39,592 nt of DNA from Mikrocytos mackini. Lineage: Eukaryota; Endomyxa; Ascetosporea; Mikrocytida; Mikrocytiidae. The stretch's first letter is position 1. Each line of letters begins with the position of its first letter. The translations under genes and the position numbers were made by a program. Below the pieces are notes generated by a model. It worked only from the letters and a program-made list of their open reading frames with translations. It was not told the origin of the DNA and searched no databases. The DNA is taken from assembly GCA_030180075.1 (NCBI GenBank), contig JASNJN010000044.1:1-39592 (forward strand), in the 5' to 3' direction. Below, in pieces: positions 20,029 through 29,707 of the stretch.

Positions 20029-20512
20029 AGGGGCTGAGAATCAAAAGAACGCAAAAGGGCATATTTGCCATTTTCGAAAAGAATAATTGTTGGAAAATTA
20101 TGCCCGTATTTATAAAATATTCAATAAATGAGTTTTTATAAATTACATACAATATATCTTTATTGATGTCCCAAAGTTTAATACATCACTGGACTTAATG
20201 ATTATATATTCACACGTCGACAATTTGATAAAACTAATGAATACATGGATGAATTTGTATGCTTGAAAAATCAAAATAGCGCATGAAAATCACCTCGGAG
20301 GAATTTTAAATTTTTTTAATTTTTCATTTTATATATTGTTAGTATGAAATTTTTGATTTTTCGAATTTTTATACAAATATTACAATTAGATCTAAAATAT
20401 GATGGAAATTTTTATTTTTATATCATTTCTAATAGATTATAATTTGACCTAAAGATTATTTTTCAAAAAAGCGCGTAAAATATTTTTTGCGCTCTTTTGA
20501 TTATATGCCCCT
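20029..20512. mobile_element. MITE-like inverted-repeat element (484 bp)
   Basis: The left arm begins AGGGGCTGAGAATCAAAAGA and the right arm, read inward from 20512, begins AGGGGCATATAATCAAAAGA. Both continue with similar GCGCAAAA and then GAAAARAATAAT words over about 60 bp. The AGGGGC start resembles hAT-type ends, but the flanks show no clean duplication. It has no coding frame and is an old copy. Confidence 0.6.
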
Positions 20513-21893
20513 CATATATAAAGTTTACTAATTAGAAATAAAGTGAAATTTTTCATTAAATTATAAATACATTCAGTATAACATCATTTTATATTCTTTT
20601 TATTTTAACATGTGTATATTTCCTATATAAGTCGTCTCAATATCCAAGGTAACCTGTCAACTCAATATTTAATTTGAAAGTCTGAAACAACATTCTATCT
20701 TTTCACATAAACATATTCCTTGTAAAATAGCCCGAAATATTGGTTTATTCGATGTACCGATAAACCATAAAATACTCCAACCAAACATTAGTTTCCCATT
20801 CTTTGTTTAAGAAATATTGATCGTTCCATTTTCCTGATTATAAATGTCTTATTTTTATAAATTGTGAATACTCTTACAGATGTTAGGGGTTTGAATCACA
20901 TATTTAGTGACAACCATTTAGGATCCACATTCTCTATTGTTTGCTATTTTCTTTCAACCAGTATTCCTATCTTTTGTTTATTATCCCGGTTATATAGTTT
21001 GTAAAAGTTAAAACACCGTGTCAATCATTACCAAAATTAGTCTTTATATATATATTGTCTACACTCTTCTTTACTATCATCTGTAATCTAATTTGAAGTG
21101 AATATATTAAGTGATTGAATATGTCGATAGTTTATTCACTTGGCAAGATTGCGAAATCTTTCTCTTATTAGTGTATATATCCTTTCCCTTGATAATCTCA
21201 CGATAAGAAGAAGAAATTAAGCCTGGTTTCAGCATTGATCGCGGAAATCACCTTCATTCAAATTAACTAAGTGTTGTGAGGTGCATATTTCGAATATAAC
21301 AAGCTTAGGATTCTTAAACAACTTTGATTCTACACTTTACAACACCATCTAATCTATTCGTATCAATATTTTGTACTGGTTTGAAGACCAGTTTGGGAGC
21401 GTCGTTATTTAAAGGAGTATGCTCGCATCGTGGTTGTATGAAATCCGACATAATAAAGCACAGAGTTTAATCCGATCATTTGTAACCATTAGAGATGGAA
21501 TTATTGTGTCTAATAATGCGTTTGTAGTTTAAGAAATCATCATGTTCTTACATCCTTGTTGTCTCATGCTAACAGAATCATATAATTCCCTTTAAACTAG
21601 ATGGTTTGAATATAGAAGAATGCTGTGCGACTGTTAGAAATATCGTTGTTTTCAATTATAAATCTATTGTTCATGGGAGTCACTATCGATTGACTGATTT
21701 TCTGAAATTAAATTTTTGATTTAAAAAACACAAAACCAGCTTATGACTGCTCTATATCATTTATGAATAAACAGTATGCAAATTCACGGCTTGATTTTAA
21801 AAATGGTATAGGAATAACGTTCGGTAGTATTGTACAGATTTTATAAAATATATTTTAATAATATTTCAACTTCAAGACAGAAAACACAATATG
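20513..21893. other. no gene seen upstream of the pogo transposase stop
   Basis: This is about 1.4 kb of AT-rich DNA without a supportable frame, RNA gene or recognised repeat. It sits between a MITE and the 3' end of the pogo transposase and would be part of that element if its outer ends are correctly paired. Confidence 0.5.
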
Positions 21894-23582
21894 TTATTTA
21901 GTTCTCTTGTCCATATCCTTCTTTTTCAGCCAAATCAAATAGTCTTTATAAGTCATCTGTTTCCAAGTAAGTTTTCCTTTCGATAGTACCAAAGATTCGA
22001 TATCTAACAGTGTGGTCTTAATTCTCTTAGACAATGGGGGTAAATGTAGTGCAAGATTTAACGTAAGTTCGCTGATTTGTCTAAGGATTTGTGATTTCTT
22101 TAAAGCCGCTTCTTTCACATCCAAATAGGTTTCTTTATCACTTCTTTTCAAAATTCCATTAACAGTACTCTCATTAGACTTATTACTTTCTTCCATTGAA
22201 CTGTTATCAATTATTGCATTCTCACTTCGAATATGACTTAGATTGTCCCTATTATACCCCTGTACCATTTCAAAAAGATGGCTTTTAACATTGTGTGGTA
22301 AAACTGATAAATTCTTTCTTTCTTGTTGTTTAATTGTCTCTTCAGTGTTTATATCGTATTCGCCCATGTCCTCGACATTATTGCTTTGTGGAAGTTCTTC
22401 TGCAATGTTTCCCAGAGAAGATGCGAAACAGCTGTAAATAGTAGTGGCTTTTATTTTGATCATTAAACCATCCAGCCACCTAATCGCGTCAAATAAGGTA
22501 ATTTTGCTTTCCTGCTCCGCTTCATAGTCATTTATGAAAATACTCACTAATAAGTCCCTGTATCCTCTTTTGAGAATACTGATTATGCCATGGTCTAGTG
22601 GCTGTAAAATAGGCGTTGTTTTGGGAGGGAAGAAAAGCAGTTTAGTATTAGAAAGCTCTATGTCCTTAGGGTGACAAGGCGCATTGTCCAACAATAAAAG
22701 AACATGTCTTCTTTCTTTCCTCATTATATTATTAAAATCTATTAGAACTTCTGTGAAAATAGCGGTTGTCATCCATGCTGTTTTGTTGTGGTAATATTTG
22801 CAATCAATCTTCTCTTTCGTAAGTAAAGCGCCTGTTTTAATCGTTTTCCCAATAACCACCAAAGGATGTCTATATGACCCTGTCATGTTCAAAAGAAGCA
22901 AAATCGAAACTCGTTCTTTGTTTTGTTTAAGACCGCTGGATGTCTTTCCCTTTAGTCCCAACGTCTGGTGGGCTATTTGTTTAAAGAAAAAGGCGGACTC
23001 ATCTGCATTAAACACATCGTCAGGTGAATATGAGTTTATAACGCTTTTAACTGAATCCCTCCATTTCTGGCATGTTACTAGATCGACCGAGCCGGCTTCA
23101 CCACACAACTTTTGTTTGCAAATGTTGAAACGTTTTTTGAATCGGTCAAACCACCCCACACTTGCATTAAAAGTCGTAATTTTCAATTCTTGGGAGATTT
23201 TGTCTGCTTTTGCTCTTAAAATGTTTCCAGAAATAGGAAGAGAAGAATTTCGAATATGAGTGAAATATTCGTAGAGTTTGTCATCAATAGCTTTGTACGG
23301 AGACACCCGAAGTTTCATCCGATTCTTAGATATCGTCCCATGTTCATATTCATTGCGTATCTTAATTTTATCTCTCAGAACACAAGCTATGGTTGAAGGA
23401 TTACGTTTACAACTCTTGGCAATGTCACATTGCCTTTCCCCTTGATCTGCGCGTACAATAATGTCCATTTTCTCTTCAATTGTGAACGCCCTGCGTTTCA
23501 AACTCTTATTTATTGGTTTCCCAGTGGTAGTTTTTTGCATTTTTATGTTTGTATTAAGCGAAAAATTGTTATAAGCAAACAT
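21894..23582 (-). CDS. pogo/Tigger-family transposase, uninterrupted
   Basis: A 562-aa frame from ATG 23580-23582; M15 is an alternative start. Residues about 30-75 form a CENP-B-type helix-turn-helix (RRAFTIEEKMDII...QCDIAK) and about 95-155 a second CENP-B-like DNA-binding domain. The DDE core has D194 (NADESAFFF), D299 (LLLDNAPCHP) and D330 (LQPLDHG); the 30-residue gap between the last two is normal for pogo/Tigger. A Ser/Asn-rich linker and Lys-rich tail follow, and the total length is usual for the family. All three catalytic Asp residues and both binding domains are present, so the gene looks functional. It would cut and paste copies flanked by TA. Terminal repeats of this type lie at 18212 and 23746. 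Confidence 0.93.
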   Translation of the reverse strand: MFAYNNFSLNTNIKMQKTTTGKPINKSLKRRAFTIEEKMDIIVRADQGERQCDIAKSCKRNPSTIACVLRDKIKIRNEYEHGTISKNRMKLRVSPYKAIDDKLYEYFTHIRNSSLPISGNILRAKADKISQELKITTFNASVGWFDRFKKRFNICKQKLCGEAGSVDLVTCQKWRDSVKSVINSYSPDDVFNADESAFFFKQIAHQTLGLKGKTSSGLKQNKERVSILLLLNMTGSYRHPLVVIGKTIKTGALLTKEKIDCKYYHNKTAWMTTAIFTEVLIDFNNIMRKERRHVLLLLDNAPCHPKDIELSNTKLLFFPPKTTPILQPLDHGIISILKRGYRDLLVSIFINDYEAEQESKITLFDAIRWLDGLMIKIKATTIYSCFASSLGNIAEELPQSNNVEDMGEYDINTEETIKQQERKNLSVLPHNVKSHLFEMVQGYNRDNLSHIRSENAIIDNSSMEESNKSNESTVNGILKRSDKETYLDVKEAALKKSQILRQISELTLNLALHLPPLSKRIKTTLLDIESLVLSKGKLTWKQMTYKDYLIWLKKKDMDKRTK

Positions 23583-23748
23583 TGTATATTATGGATCTAA
23601 GAAATAAAACAAAGCGTAGTTAAAACAGTGCTTATATATACCCGAAACAAACTATCGTGTATAAATTCAATTCTATTTTATACACTACAAAGTTAAAAAT
23701 TTGAAAAATAAAATTTAACAATCATTGTTATGTCGGGAGTTTACTGTA

Positions 23749-24965
23749 ATGATATTGGGCCAGAATGTGTCAATAGTGGTTCGAACTGAATTAATCTAAA
23801 TAACACAACATAATATCTCGACTTTAAGATAGGGTTCTAATTGATGGACAACGGATAGGGGCATTGATCAATCAGTATACAAACAAACAACCCATAAATT
23901 TTCAGAGAAATGATTTTATGTGTGTATGTTTCATTACTTGTTTTATAATATAAATTTCTCTGAAAATCAATATAAATTTTAGTGATATTTTGACATTTAA
24001 ATATTTTCTAAAAACCCATTTCCAATTACATGGATAATGAGTAATTGCTTTTTAAGCCATATGTAGGGGTATTTTATAAAATAAAACGCGTAAACCGATA
24101 ATTAAAAATTTGGATTTATCACATGATATTTGGAAATTTCATGACTATATACCTATATAAAAATATTTTAAAAATAGCCTTTACTCTTATGTTAACTCCT
24201 ACTTTAAGATATCGTCAAAATTTTGGGATTACTTCAAAACGCCAACAGATTGATCAATAAAATATAGATGAACAAAAATTTTAAGGCGGGGTATAAGTTG
24301 GAAAATGGATTCCTAATGGGCATATATTTGTGCTGAACAACATCAGGCCGTTCGAAAAGATTTAATGGAGAAGATTTAAATTAATAATTTATTTAATTAG
24401 TTAGTTATAAATTATCATATAAAATAACATAACCCAAACAAATTAATATATAACTTTGGTTGTTTGAGGTAATCATGATATAAGCTTCGTATTATCACCA
24501 TGTATTATATTATTTAAGAGTGGTCAAGATAACGTAGTATGTTATGAATTTAAATTTGACCTCTGAGTATAGTTTACCATAATATACTATTAACAAGTTT
24601 CTAGAAAACGCATTTCCACTTTAAATAGGAAATTTCAAATAATAATATAAACATTTAGAACTATGTATAAAATTTGTACAATATTTAATATGTGATGAAT
24701 AGGGTGTTTGTAAATTGACCTTGAGAATCAAAAAATTAGACTATATCCCCGAAATAGTACTTATACGTTATTGTATTTTACACGTCCGTGTTATAATTGA
24801 AATTCACACCATAATATGTTCTAATAAACCTAAACATAAATGATCAACTACATTTTAAATAAAATTGGATATTACAATTATGTGTAATGTCAAATATTGT
24901 TGAAAATATCCGATTCTATGTATCCATAGCGATTAGATTTCTACCATATATTTAAACCACATTTA
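23749..24965. other. no gene seen between pogo and hAT MITE
   Basis: AT-rich intergenic DNA with only chance frames. It contains short AAATTTC/GAAATTT words but no paired termini, RNA gene or protein similarity that I can support. Confidence 0.55.
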
Positions 24966-24973
24966 TTGTTATA

Positions 24974-25144
24974 TAGAATTCCCAATTCCCGGGAATCGGT
25001 TTCTCGAATCCCGGGAACTGGACTTTTTACGTCTAAAATTCTCGCAAATTTTCGAGAATTTTTTCTCATTTCCCGGGAAATATGGCCATAAATCCGTTTC
25101 TCGATTCTCGATTAATTTTAGGTTCGAGAATTTTGGGAACTCTA
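24974..25144. mobile_element. 171-bp hAT-like MITE with perfect 8-bp duplication
   Basis: The element starts TAGAATTCCCAATTCCCGGG and, read inward from 25144, TAGAGTTCCCAAAATTCTCG. Flanks are TTGTTATA at 24966-24973 and again at 25145-25152, a perfect 8-bp duplication. The ends fit the hAT consensus of YAGRG then a CCAA-like word. Internal TTCCCGGGAA and TCTCGA words are repeated. It belongs to the same family as 18501-19028 and has no coding capacity. Confidence 0.9.
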
Positions 25145-25461
25145 TTGTTATAATTAGAAACATCCGATCTATCAAACCTATTCTATATATTATAAATTTG
25201 AACGGACATTGGTTTACAATTACCTAGGGTAAGGGCAAAAAATAATTCCATTTCTATCAACCATTAGTTACGAATTTTGATATATCTGATGACGTTCTTT
25301 AAATTTAATAATTTAGCAAACTTGAGTATAATATTACATTTATAAAATTTCACATATCGATTATATTGTCAATTTTATTATTTAATAAAAAAGAATAATT
25401 TATAAAAATAAATTTAAAATAAATGAAATAATGAATGAATATGAATTTATCAAACTGAAAT

Positions 25462-27177
25462 TTAATTATCTTCCAAATCCCATTCGGTTTCAAGTAGTTC
25501 AAAAGTATTGTCTGTATTTCTTGTTGAACTTCCTTTTGCCACGCTTCCATGATTTTCATTGAAACATTTTTGACATTGAAAACTATTTTTTGAGCAACTT
25601 GGACAATACGTGGAAATTTTATTATTTGCTATTTTCATCAAGTTAACATCATGTTCTTTAGCTTGGTATTTTTTATAACACCATTTACAACGTTTGCGAA
25701 CTTCCAAAATTTTAAGTATCTTATGTTCCTTCCTTTCTGCAACCGACTCTCTTTCACCAAAATCAGTTATTATATTTTTTATCAATTCTTCAATAAAAAT
25801 CTTCACTGTATAGCGATTTCTATTTCCTCGTTTTATTAAAAAACTGTTTGCAACTGTCACATTCATTAAAAGGTTCATTATCAATTTTCGATCCCATTTG
25901 TTTCCTTTGCGATTCACGTCATAATAGGACGCAAGTTGATCGGATAGATCTACGCCGAATTTATTTTTGTTATACTCCAGAACCATGTTAGGTTTCATTC
26001 TGGATCTATCACCTTCATATCTTAGAGGCAACTGCACCAAATTGGAGTCATAAGATGTGGAAAGCATATGAACATAACGTTTATCACGCCATTTCATGAT
26101 CCTAATTCCTTCTGTATTAATCATTGTTGTTACTGCACCCACTCTCAGCTTTTTGTCTTTGAATTCGGCTGGAAGGAATCTACAGTTTTTTCTTAAGGTT
26201 CCAAGCAAGTTTGTTCTGTGATTCAAACAGTATTGCGCGAGTTTTACGCTTGTGTAGAAGTTATCTGTCACAAGAAGGTGACCTCGATCAATATACTGCG
26301 CCATAAGCTCTTTTGCGACTGTAAACGGTGTTGTTGTTCCATTTGGCGAAGATTCATCTTTTCCAGTATAGATTTTCATATTAAATACGTACCCGGACGG
26401 CCCAGTTAATTTGAATATTTTGATGCCGTACTTATGCGCTTTTCCCGGGATATACTGCTTAAATGCAAGTCTTCCCTTCCAAGCAACAATTGATTCATCT
26501 ATTATCAAACTCTTTTCGGCAGCCCGGGAATTTCTGAATCTATTATTTAAAACACCTAATAAATACTCCAAATTTTTAAACTTTCTATTGGCAACCTCAT
26601 GTGATCGAGAATTAAAATGTAAATTTCGCCAGATAGCTTCGTACCGGTTCCTAGTCATCAAGCTCCGGACGATGGAGCTTCCATATAGAGGATTAGAGCT
26701 CCAGTAGTCTTTCTGAGCAGGATACCTCATAAGGCCCATGTATAACCGTATCCCCAATAAACACCAAATCTCGTCTTGATTTACCGGAGACCATGGAGAA
26801 TAATCCGAACTAGAAGTATCTGCTATCATTTCATGCACTTCGGCATAGATATTTGTGAATTCAACAGCATCATTGATTAAACCGGCTGTAATAAACTGTT
26901 TATAGACATCCAGCGCGCGAAAAGGGCTTTCAATATGGGATGAAGGGATGTAAGGATTGAAATCAAACTCGTTGACCGCGGTTCTACTACCAGTATGGTA
27001 CGCGAAGTCCATATTGTCTATTTCTGCTGAAATGCCATCTATAAGATGACTATTGTTTTGGGATAGAGGATCTTCAATGTCAGAATGTGAGAATTCGGAT
27101 TGTGCTGAACTGGGAAGATATTCGGAGCCGTCTTGCTGATATGTTTGAGAATTAGAATTAGACGAATTTTGATCCAT
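25462..27177 (-). CDS. piggyBac transposase, uninterrupted
   Basis: The best start is ATG 27175-27177 (MDQNSS), since the upstream in-frame codon is TTG; this gives 571 aa. The N-terminus is acidic and Ser/Asn-rich (1-60). The core carries D227 (IIDESIVAWKGRL), D305 (VTDNFYTS) and D410 with D413 (FGVDLSDQ), matching the catalytic Asp set D268, D346, D447 and D450 of the Trichoplusia element. The C-terminus has the family's Cys-rich zinc domain (CKWC, CPSC and CQKC, residues about 497-538). Length and domains are complete, so the gene looks functional. I could not find its inverted ends with TTAA, so the boundaries of the element are unknown and its ends are not of the CCCTTTGACTGCG type seen elsewhere in the window. 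Confidence 0.94.
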   Translation of the reverse strand: MDQNSSNSNSQTYQQDGSEYLPSSAQSEFSHSDIEDPLSQNNSHLIDGISAEIDNMDFAYHTGSRTAVNEFDFNPYIPSSHIESPFRALDVYKQFITAGLINDAVEFTNIYAEVHEMIADTSSSDYSPWSPVNQDEIWCLLGIRLYMGLMRYPAQKDYWSSNPLYGSSIVRSLMTRNRYEAIWRNLHFNSRSHEVANRKFKNLEYLLGVLNNRFRNSRAAEKSLIIDESIVAWKGRLAFKQYIPGKAHKYGIKIFKLTGPSGYVFNMKIYTGKDESSPNGTTTPFTVAKELMAQYIDRGHLLVTDNFYTSVKLAQYCLNHRTNLLGTLRKNCRFLPAEFKDKKLRVGAVTTMINTEGIRIMKWRDKRYVHMLSTSYDSNLVQLPLRYEGDRSRMKPNMVLEYNKNKFGVDLSDQLASYYDVNRKGNKWDRKLIMNLLMNVTVANSFLIKRGNRNRYTVKIFIEELIKNIITDFGERESVAERKEHKILKILEVRKRCKWCYKKYQAKEHDVNLMKIANNKISTYCPSCSKNSFQCQKCFNENHGSVAKGSSTRNTDNTFELLETEWDLEDN

Positions 27178-27183
27178 AATCAA

Positions 27184-28080
27184 TTTTTTAAAATATCATA
27201 AATTAAAGGATTATACACAATGTACAATTGTTTATAAAGTTTATTTGGTATTAATTATAAGTTAAAATAATATCTGTTATCCATAAATATTTACTATTAT
27301 TTTTATGTACATCCATATAACCTCATTATCTAGACTTACACTTCATTTCCAGACATATTATTCCATTCATTTATTTTCGTGTCATAGTTTATAATACATG
27401 CCAAACCTTACACTTCTGGTGTCACATAACCGTTCGTTCACTATCAGGCAATAAACTATTTATTCATAATCCAACTATAGCTTATCACCATCAAACAACT
27501 CCTTGCTTATTTTATCTGCGCCTATATACGAATTATAACATCGTCTCTCATATTAAACTATATGCATAATTTCGCATGCTAATTCAACTAATTCCAATTC
27601 AAGATAAAACGGAACTATTTCTTTATATAATCCCTTTACACCGCGGATAATCCAAACATACAACTCTGTATTGGCTATTGTGATTTTATCAACATGCACG
27701 CCAAATGAATTTTATTCCGTGTATTTTCCTTCAAAGGCTTGAGTTGATTATCCTTCTTACAAATGTATTAGTATATAGCCAGTTAAAACATCCTAGAGCG
27801 TCTTGTATCTTTGTTTTTTTTTTAATTCATGATAACATTTTAATTATTTAGTATAACCAATGTGACCATTTCTCGCCGTTATATCTGCTCGTGAAATTTA
27901 ATATTTAAATAACCTTTATGTTATTACTCCGCTTTAATTAAATAAGCCTTTCCAAAGGAGTTTAAACGAGACTTTGTCATTTGAACGGGATTGGTCTTCT
28001 GGCCCCATGCCTTAAATACTTCCCAATTTATTATAAACAGATTTCATGAATCTTTTATATAACTTCCTATTAAACAGTTT
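27184..28080. other. no gene seen upstream of the piggyBac gene
   Basis: AT-rich DNA without a supportable frame. It should include the 5' leader and one end of the piggyBac element, but no CCC-type terminus beside TTAA is visible. Confidence 0.5.
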
Positions 28081-28824
28081 CCGATTTAATCGGATTTGTG
28101 TTTTTATTTTTGAAACTCTGGCACACATTCCCTTGTTTCAATTATAAGGGTGCCCCATACCGGTTTTTCTAACCGAGGCTATAGTGTGTTTTTTCAGACA
28201 AATGGTATGTTCCCATGACCTTTTGCCCTTTTATAGATTGTAGGGCTTTGTTGCTACTCAGTTACGGAACATACCATTTTTGGAAAGTTAACTTTCCAGT
28301 TTAAGGAATTTCCTGGGAAATGCTTAATACCTGTTCTATTACTTAGAACTTTGAGCACATTGCATTAATGTTTATTTTAGGCATGTTTTGCCATTTTCAA
28401 AACATCGGCTACTTAATGTAGCCTTGTAGCTTTTCAAAGACTGAATCCTTGTTTCAAAAATAACCAGTGTTTCAGAAATAGACTCACTTATAGTGAGGAT
28501 TACCTATTCAAAGTTTTGATAACATTATAGGATTTTTAAAAATTAATCACTTGCAGTGATTTATTGGCTTGAGACATTTGGATACATTCCACTCTGCCCT
28601 GTCGTATTAAGGTCGTAGACCCTCGCGTTTTAGCGTTTACGGGCAGGTAGTTGTTATGTCCTCTGGATTCATGGAGCCGTTGGCCCCCTGTTTTCCAGGC
28701 TACTACGGTTCGACCGAGTTCGAACCTGCTACAGCCGGTTTAGGCCTTTCGCCCAGCATTGACCCTAGCCCCTTTACGGTGGGGCTGTCCGGTGTGCTGG
28801 TATTCGTACCTCTCGGTTTTTTTT
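28081..28824. ncRNA. candidate structured RNA: array of perfect short hairpins ending in T8
   Basis: At least a dozen perfect short stems follow each other in 744 bp. They include TCCGATT/AATCGGA (28080-28094), CGGTT/AACCG (28161-28175), a 14-bp stem (28200-28213 with 28266-28279) enclosing GCCCT/AGGGC, and the 18-bp palindrome TGGAAAGTTAACTTTCCA (28281-28298). Others are ATTTCC/GGAAAT (28308-28321), ATGTTTTG/CAAAACAT (28383-28405), GGCTAC/GTAGCC (28407-28423), CTCACT/AGTGAG (28483-28497) and AATCACT/AGTGATT (28545-28561). From about 28590 the DNA turns GC-rich: CTGCCC/GGGCAG encloses GGTC/GACC, followed by CCTG/CAGG, CGGT/ACCG, AGCCCC/GGGGCT and GGTA-TTCG-TACC. T8 at 28817-28824 could end a Pol III transcript. 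There is no long frame. It matches no rRNA, tRNA, RNase P or SRP RNA that I can recognise, and could be a mobile hairpin element instead. Confidence 0.4.
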
Positions 28825-28933
28825 GAAATTTTAAATTTTCTCCAAACATATTTGTTTATTCTTATAACATGAATATTATTTTCCTGGAAGGACTCATCTT
28901 GAAACGAAACGGCATATGTTTGGCTGGAATCTT

Positions 28934-29707
28934 GTATCCCACACTTTCTTCCATTTCCCACACTTTCTTCCATTTCCCACACTTTCTTCCGATTCCCACA
29001 CTATCTTCCAAATCCCACAATCGTCCATTTTAGCATGATTACTGGTGGTTTTATGGTGTTTCACACATCCTAACCGATGTATGACGATATTCCTCAGAGA
29101 CAGAGACTGTTTAGATCGGTTAGTACGAAAATCCGCATTATATTCTTGAATATTAAACGCACGTTCTCAATTTTTAAAATTTGAAAATTTAAAGCAATCA
29201 AGTCATATAAACGTGTAGAATCGACTTCCCAGCTTTCATAGCCTAATATATTTGTAATAATTTTCAAAAATTATCTTTAAAATTTAATATATTTTATGCA
29301 CACATACCATATTTAGCGATAAAAATCAACTTCAAAGTCACTGTAATTTGAGTATGTAGTCAGCAATTCAACTGTGTAGATATGCTTATATTTATTCATT
29401 AAACAGATAAGATGCAATAATTGGTCAATATTCAAAGTATTTTGTTGTTCGTTAGGCTCGGAAAAAAACCAAAAAACCATTTTNAAATTTTGAAAAAACC
29501 TATACTAGAGTACTCACTGAAAATGTTAAATATACACAATATGGGGCTAATGTGAGTATGTAGCCATGGGATGGCATTATTTTCNGTATTTCTGGTAAAA
29601 ATCATGATAAAATTGATCTGAGTGTGGGATTTGGAAGAAAGTGTGGGAATCGGAAGAAAGTGTGGGAAATGGAAGAAAGTGTGGGAAATGGAAGAAAATG
29701 TGGGGTG
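28934..29707. mobile_element. foldback element with inverted ends made of 19-bp tandem units
   Basis: The left end (28934-29040) holds about 4.5 units of ATTTCCCACACTTTCTTCC. The right end (29600-29707) holds the same array inverted. Variants occur in the same order on both sides (two ATTT units, then GATT, then AAAT), so the arms are copies of one another, and similarity runs about 20 bp further inward (TTTTA-CATGATT). The 560-bp interior has no coding frame. Terminal inverted repeats built of tandem units are typical of Foldback-like elements. No flanking duplication is clear. Ambiguous bases fall at 29484 and 29585. Confidence 0.65.

Larger units (their letters stand above)
18212..23746 (-). 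mobile_element. pogo/Tigger DNA transposon with nested insertions
   Basis: The left end reads TA then CAGTAAAGTCTCGTTATAAC (18210 onward). The right end, read inward from 23748, is TA then CAGTAAACTCCCGACATAAC. These match at most of the first 22 bases and start CAGTA, with a TA duplication, as in pogo/Tigger elements. Both ends also share an inner word close to TATACACGGATAGTT. The transposase gene sits at the right side on the minus strand. At 5.5 kb the element is about twice the usual length, explained in part by MITEs inserted in its left half (18501-19028 and 20029-20512). It is possible but less likely that the two ends come from different copies. Confidence 0.72.

Noticed and set aside
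28700-28740. A tRNA gene at the GTTCGAAC palindrome
   Set aside because: The T-arm-like word lacks a 5-bp stem of the right spacing, and no acceptor or anticodon stem can be placed around it.
28590-28824. rRNA fragment in the GC-rich island
   Set aside because: None of the universal SSU or LSU words that I can recall is present on either strand.
28934-29040. CRISPR-like array
   Set aside because: The 19-bp units are contiguous with no spacers, and the array is mirrored at 29600-29707, which fits foldback termini in a eukaryotic genome.
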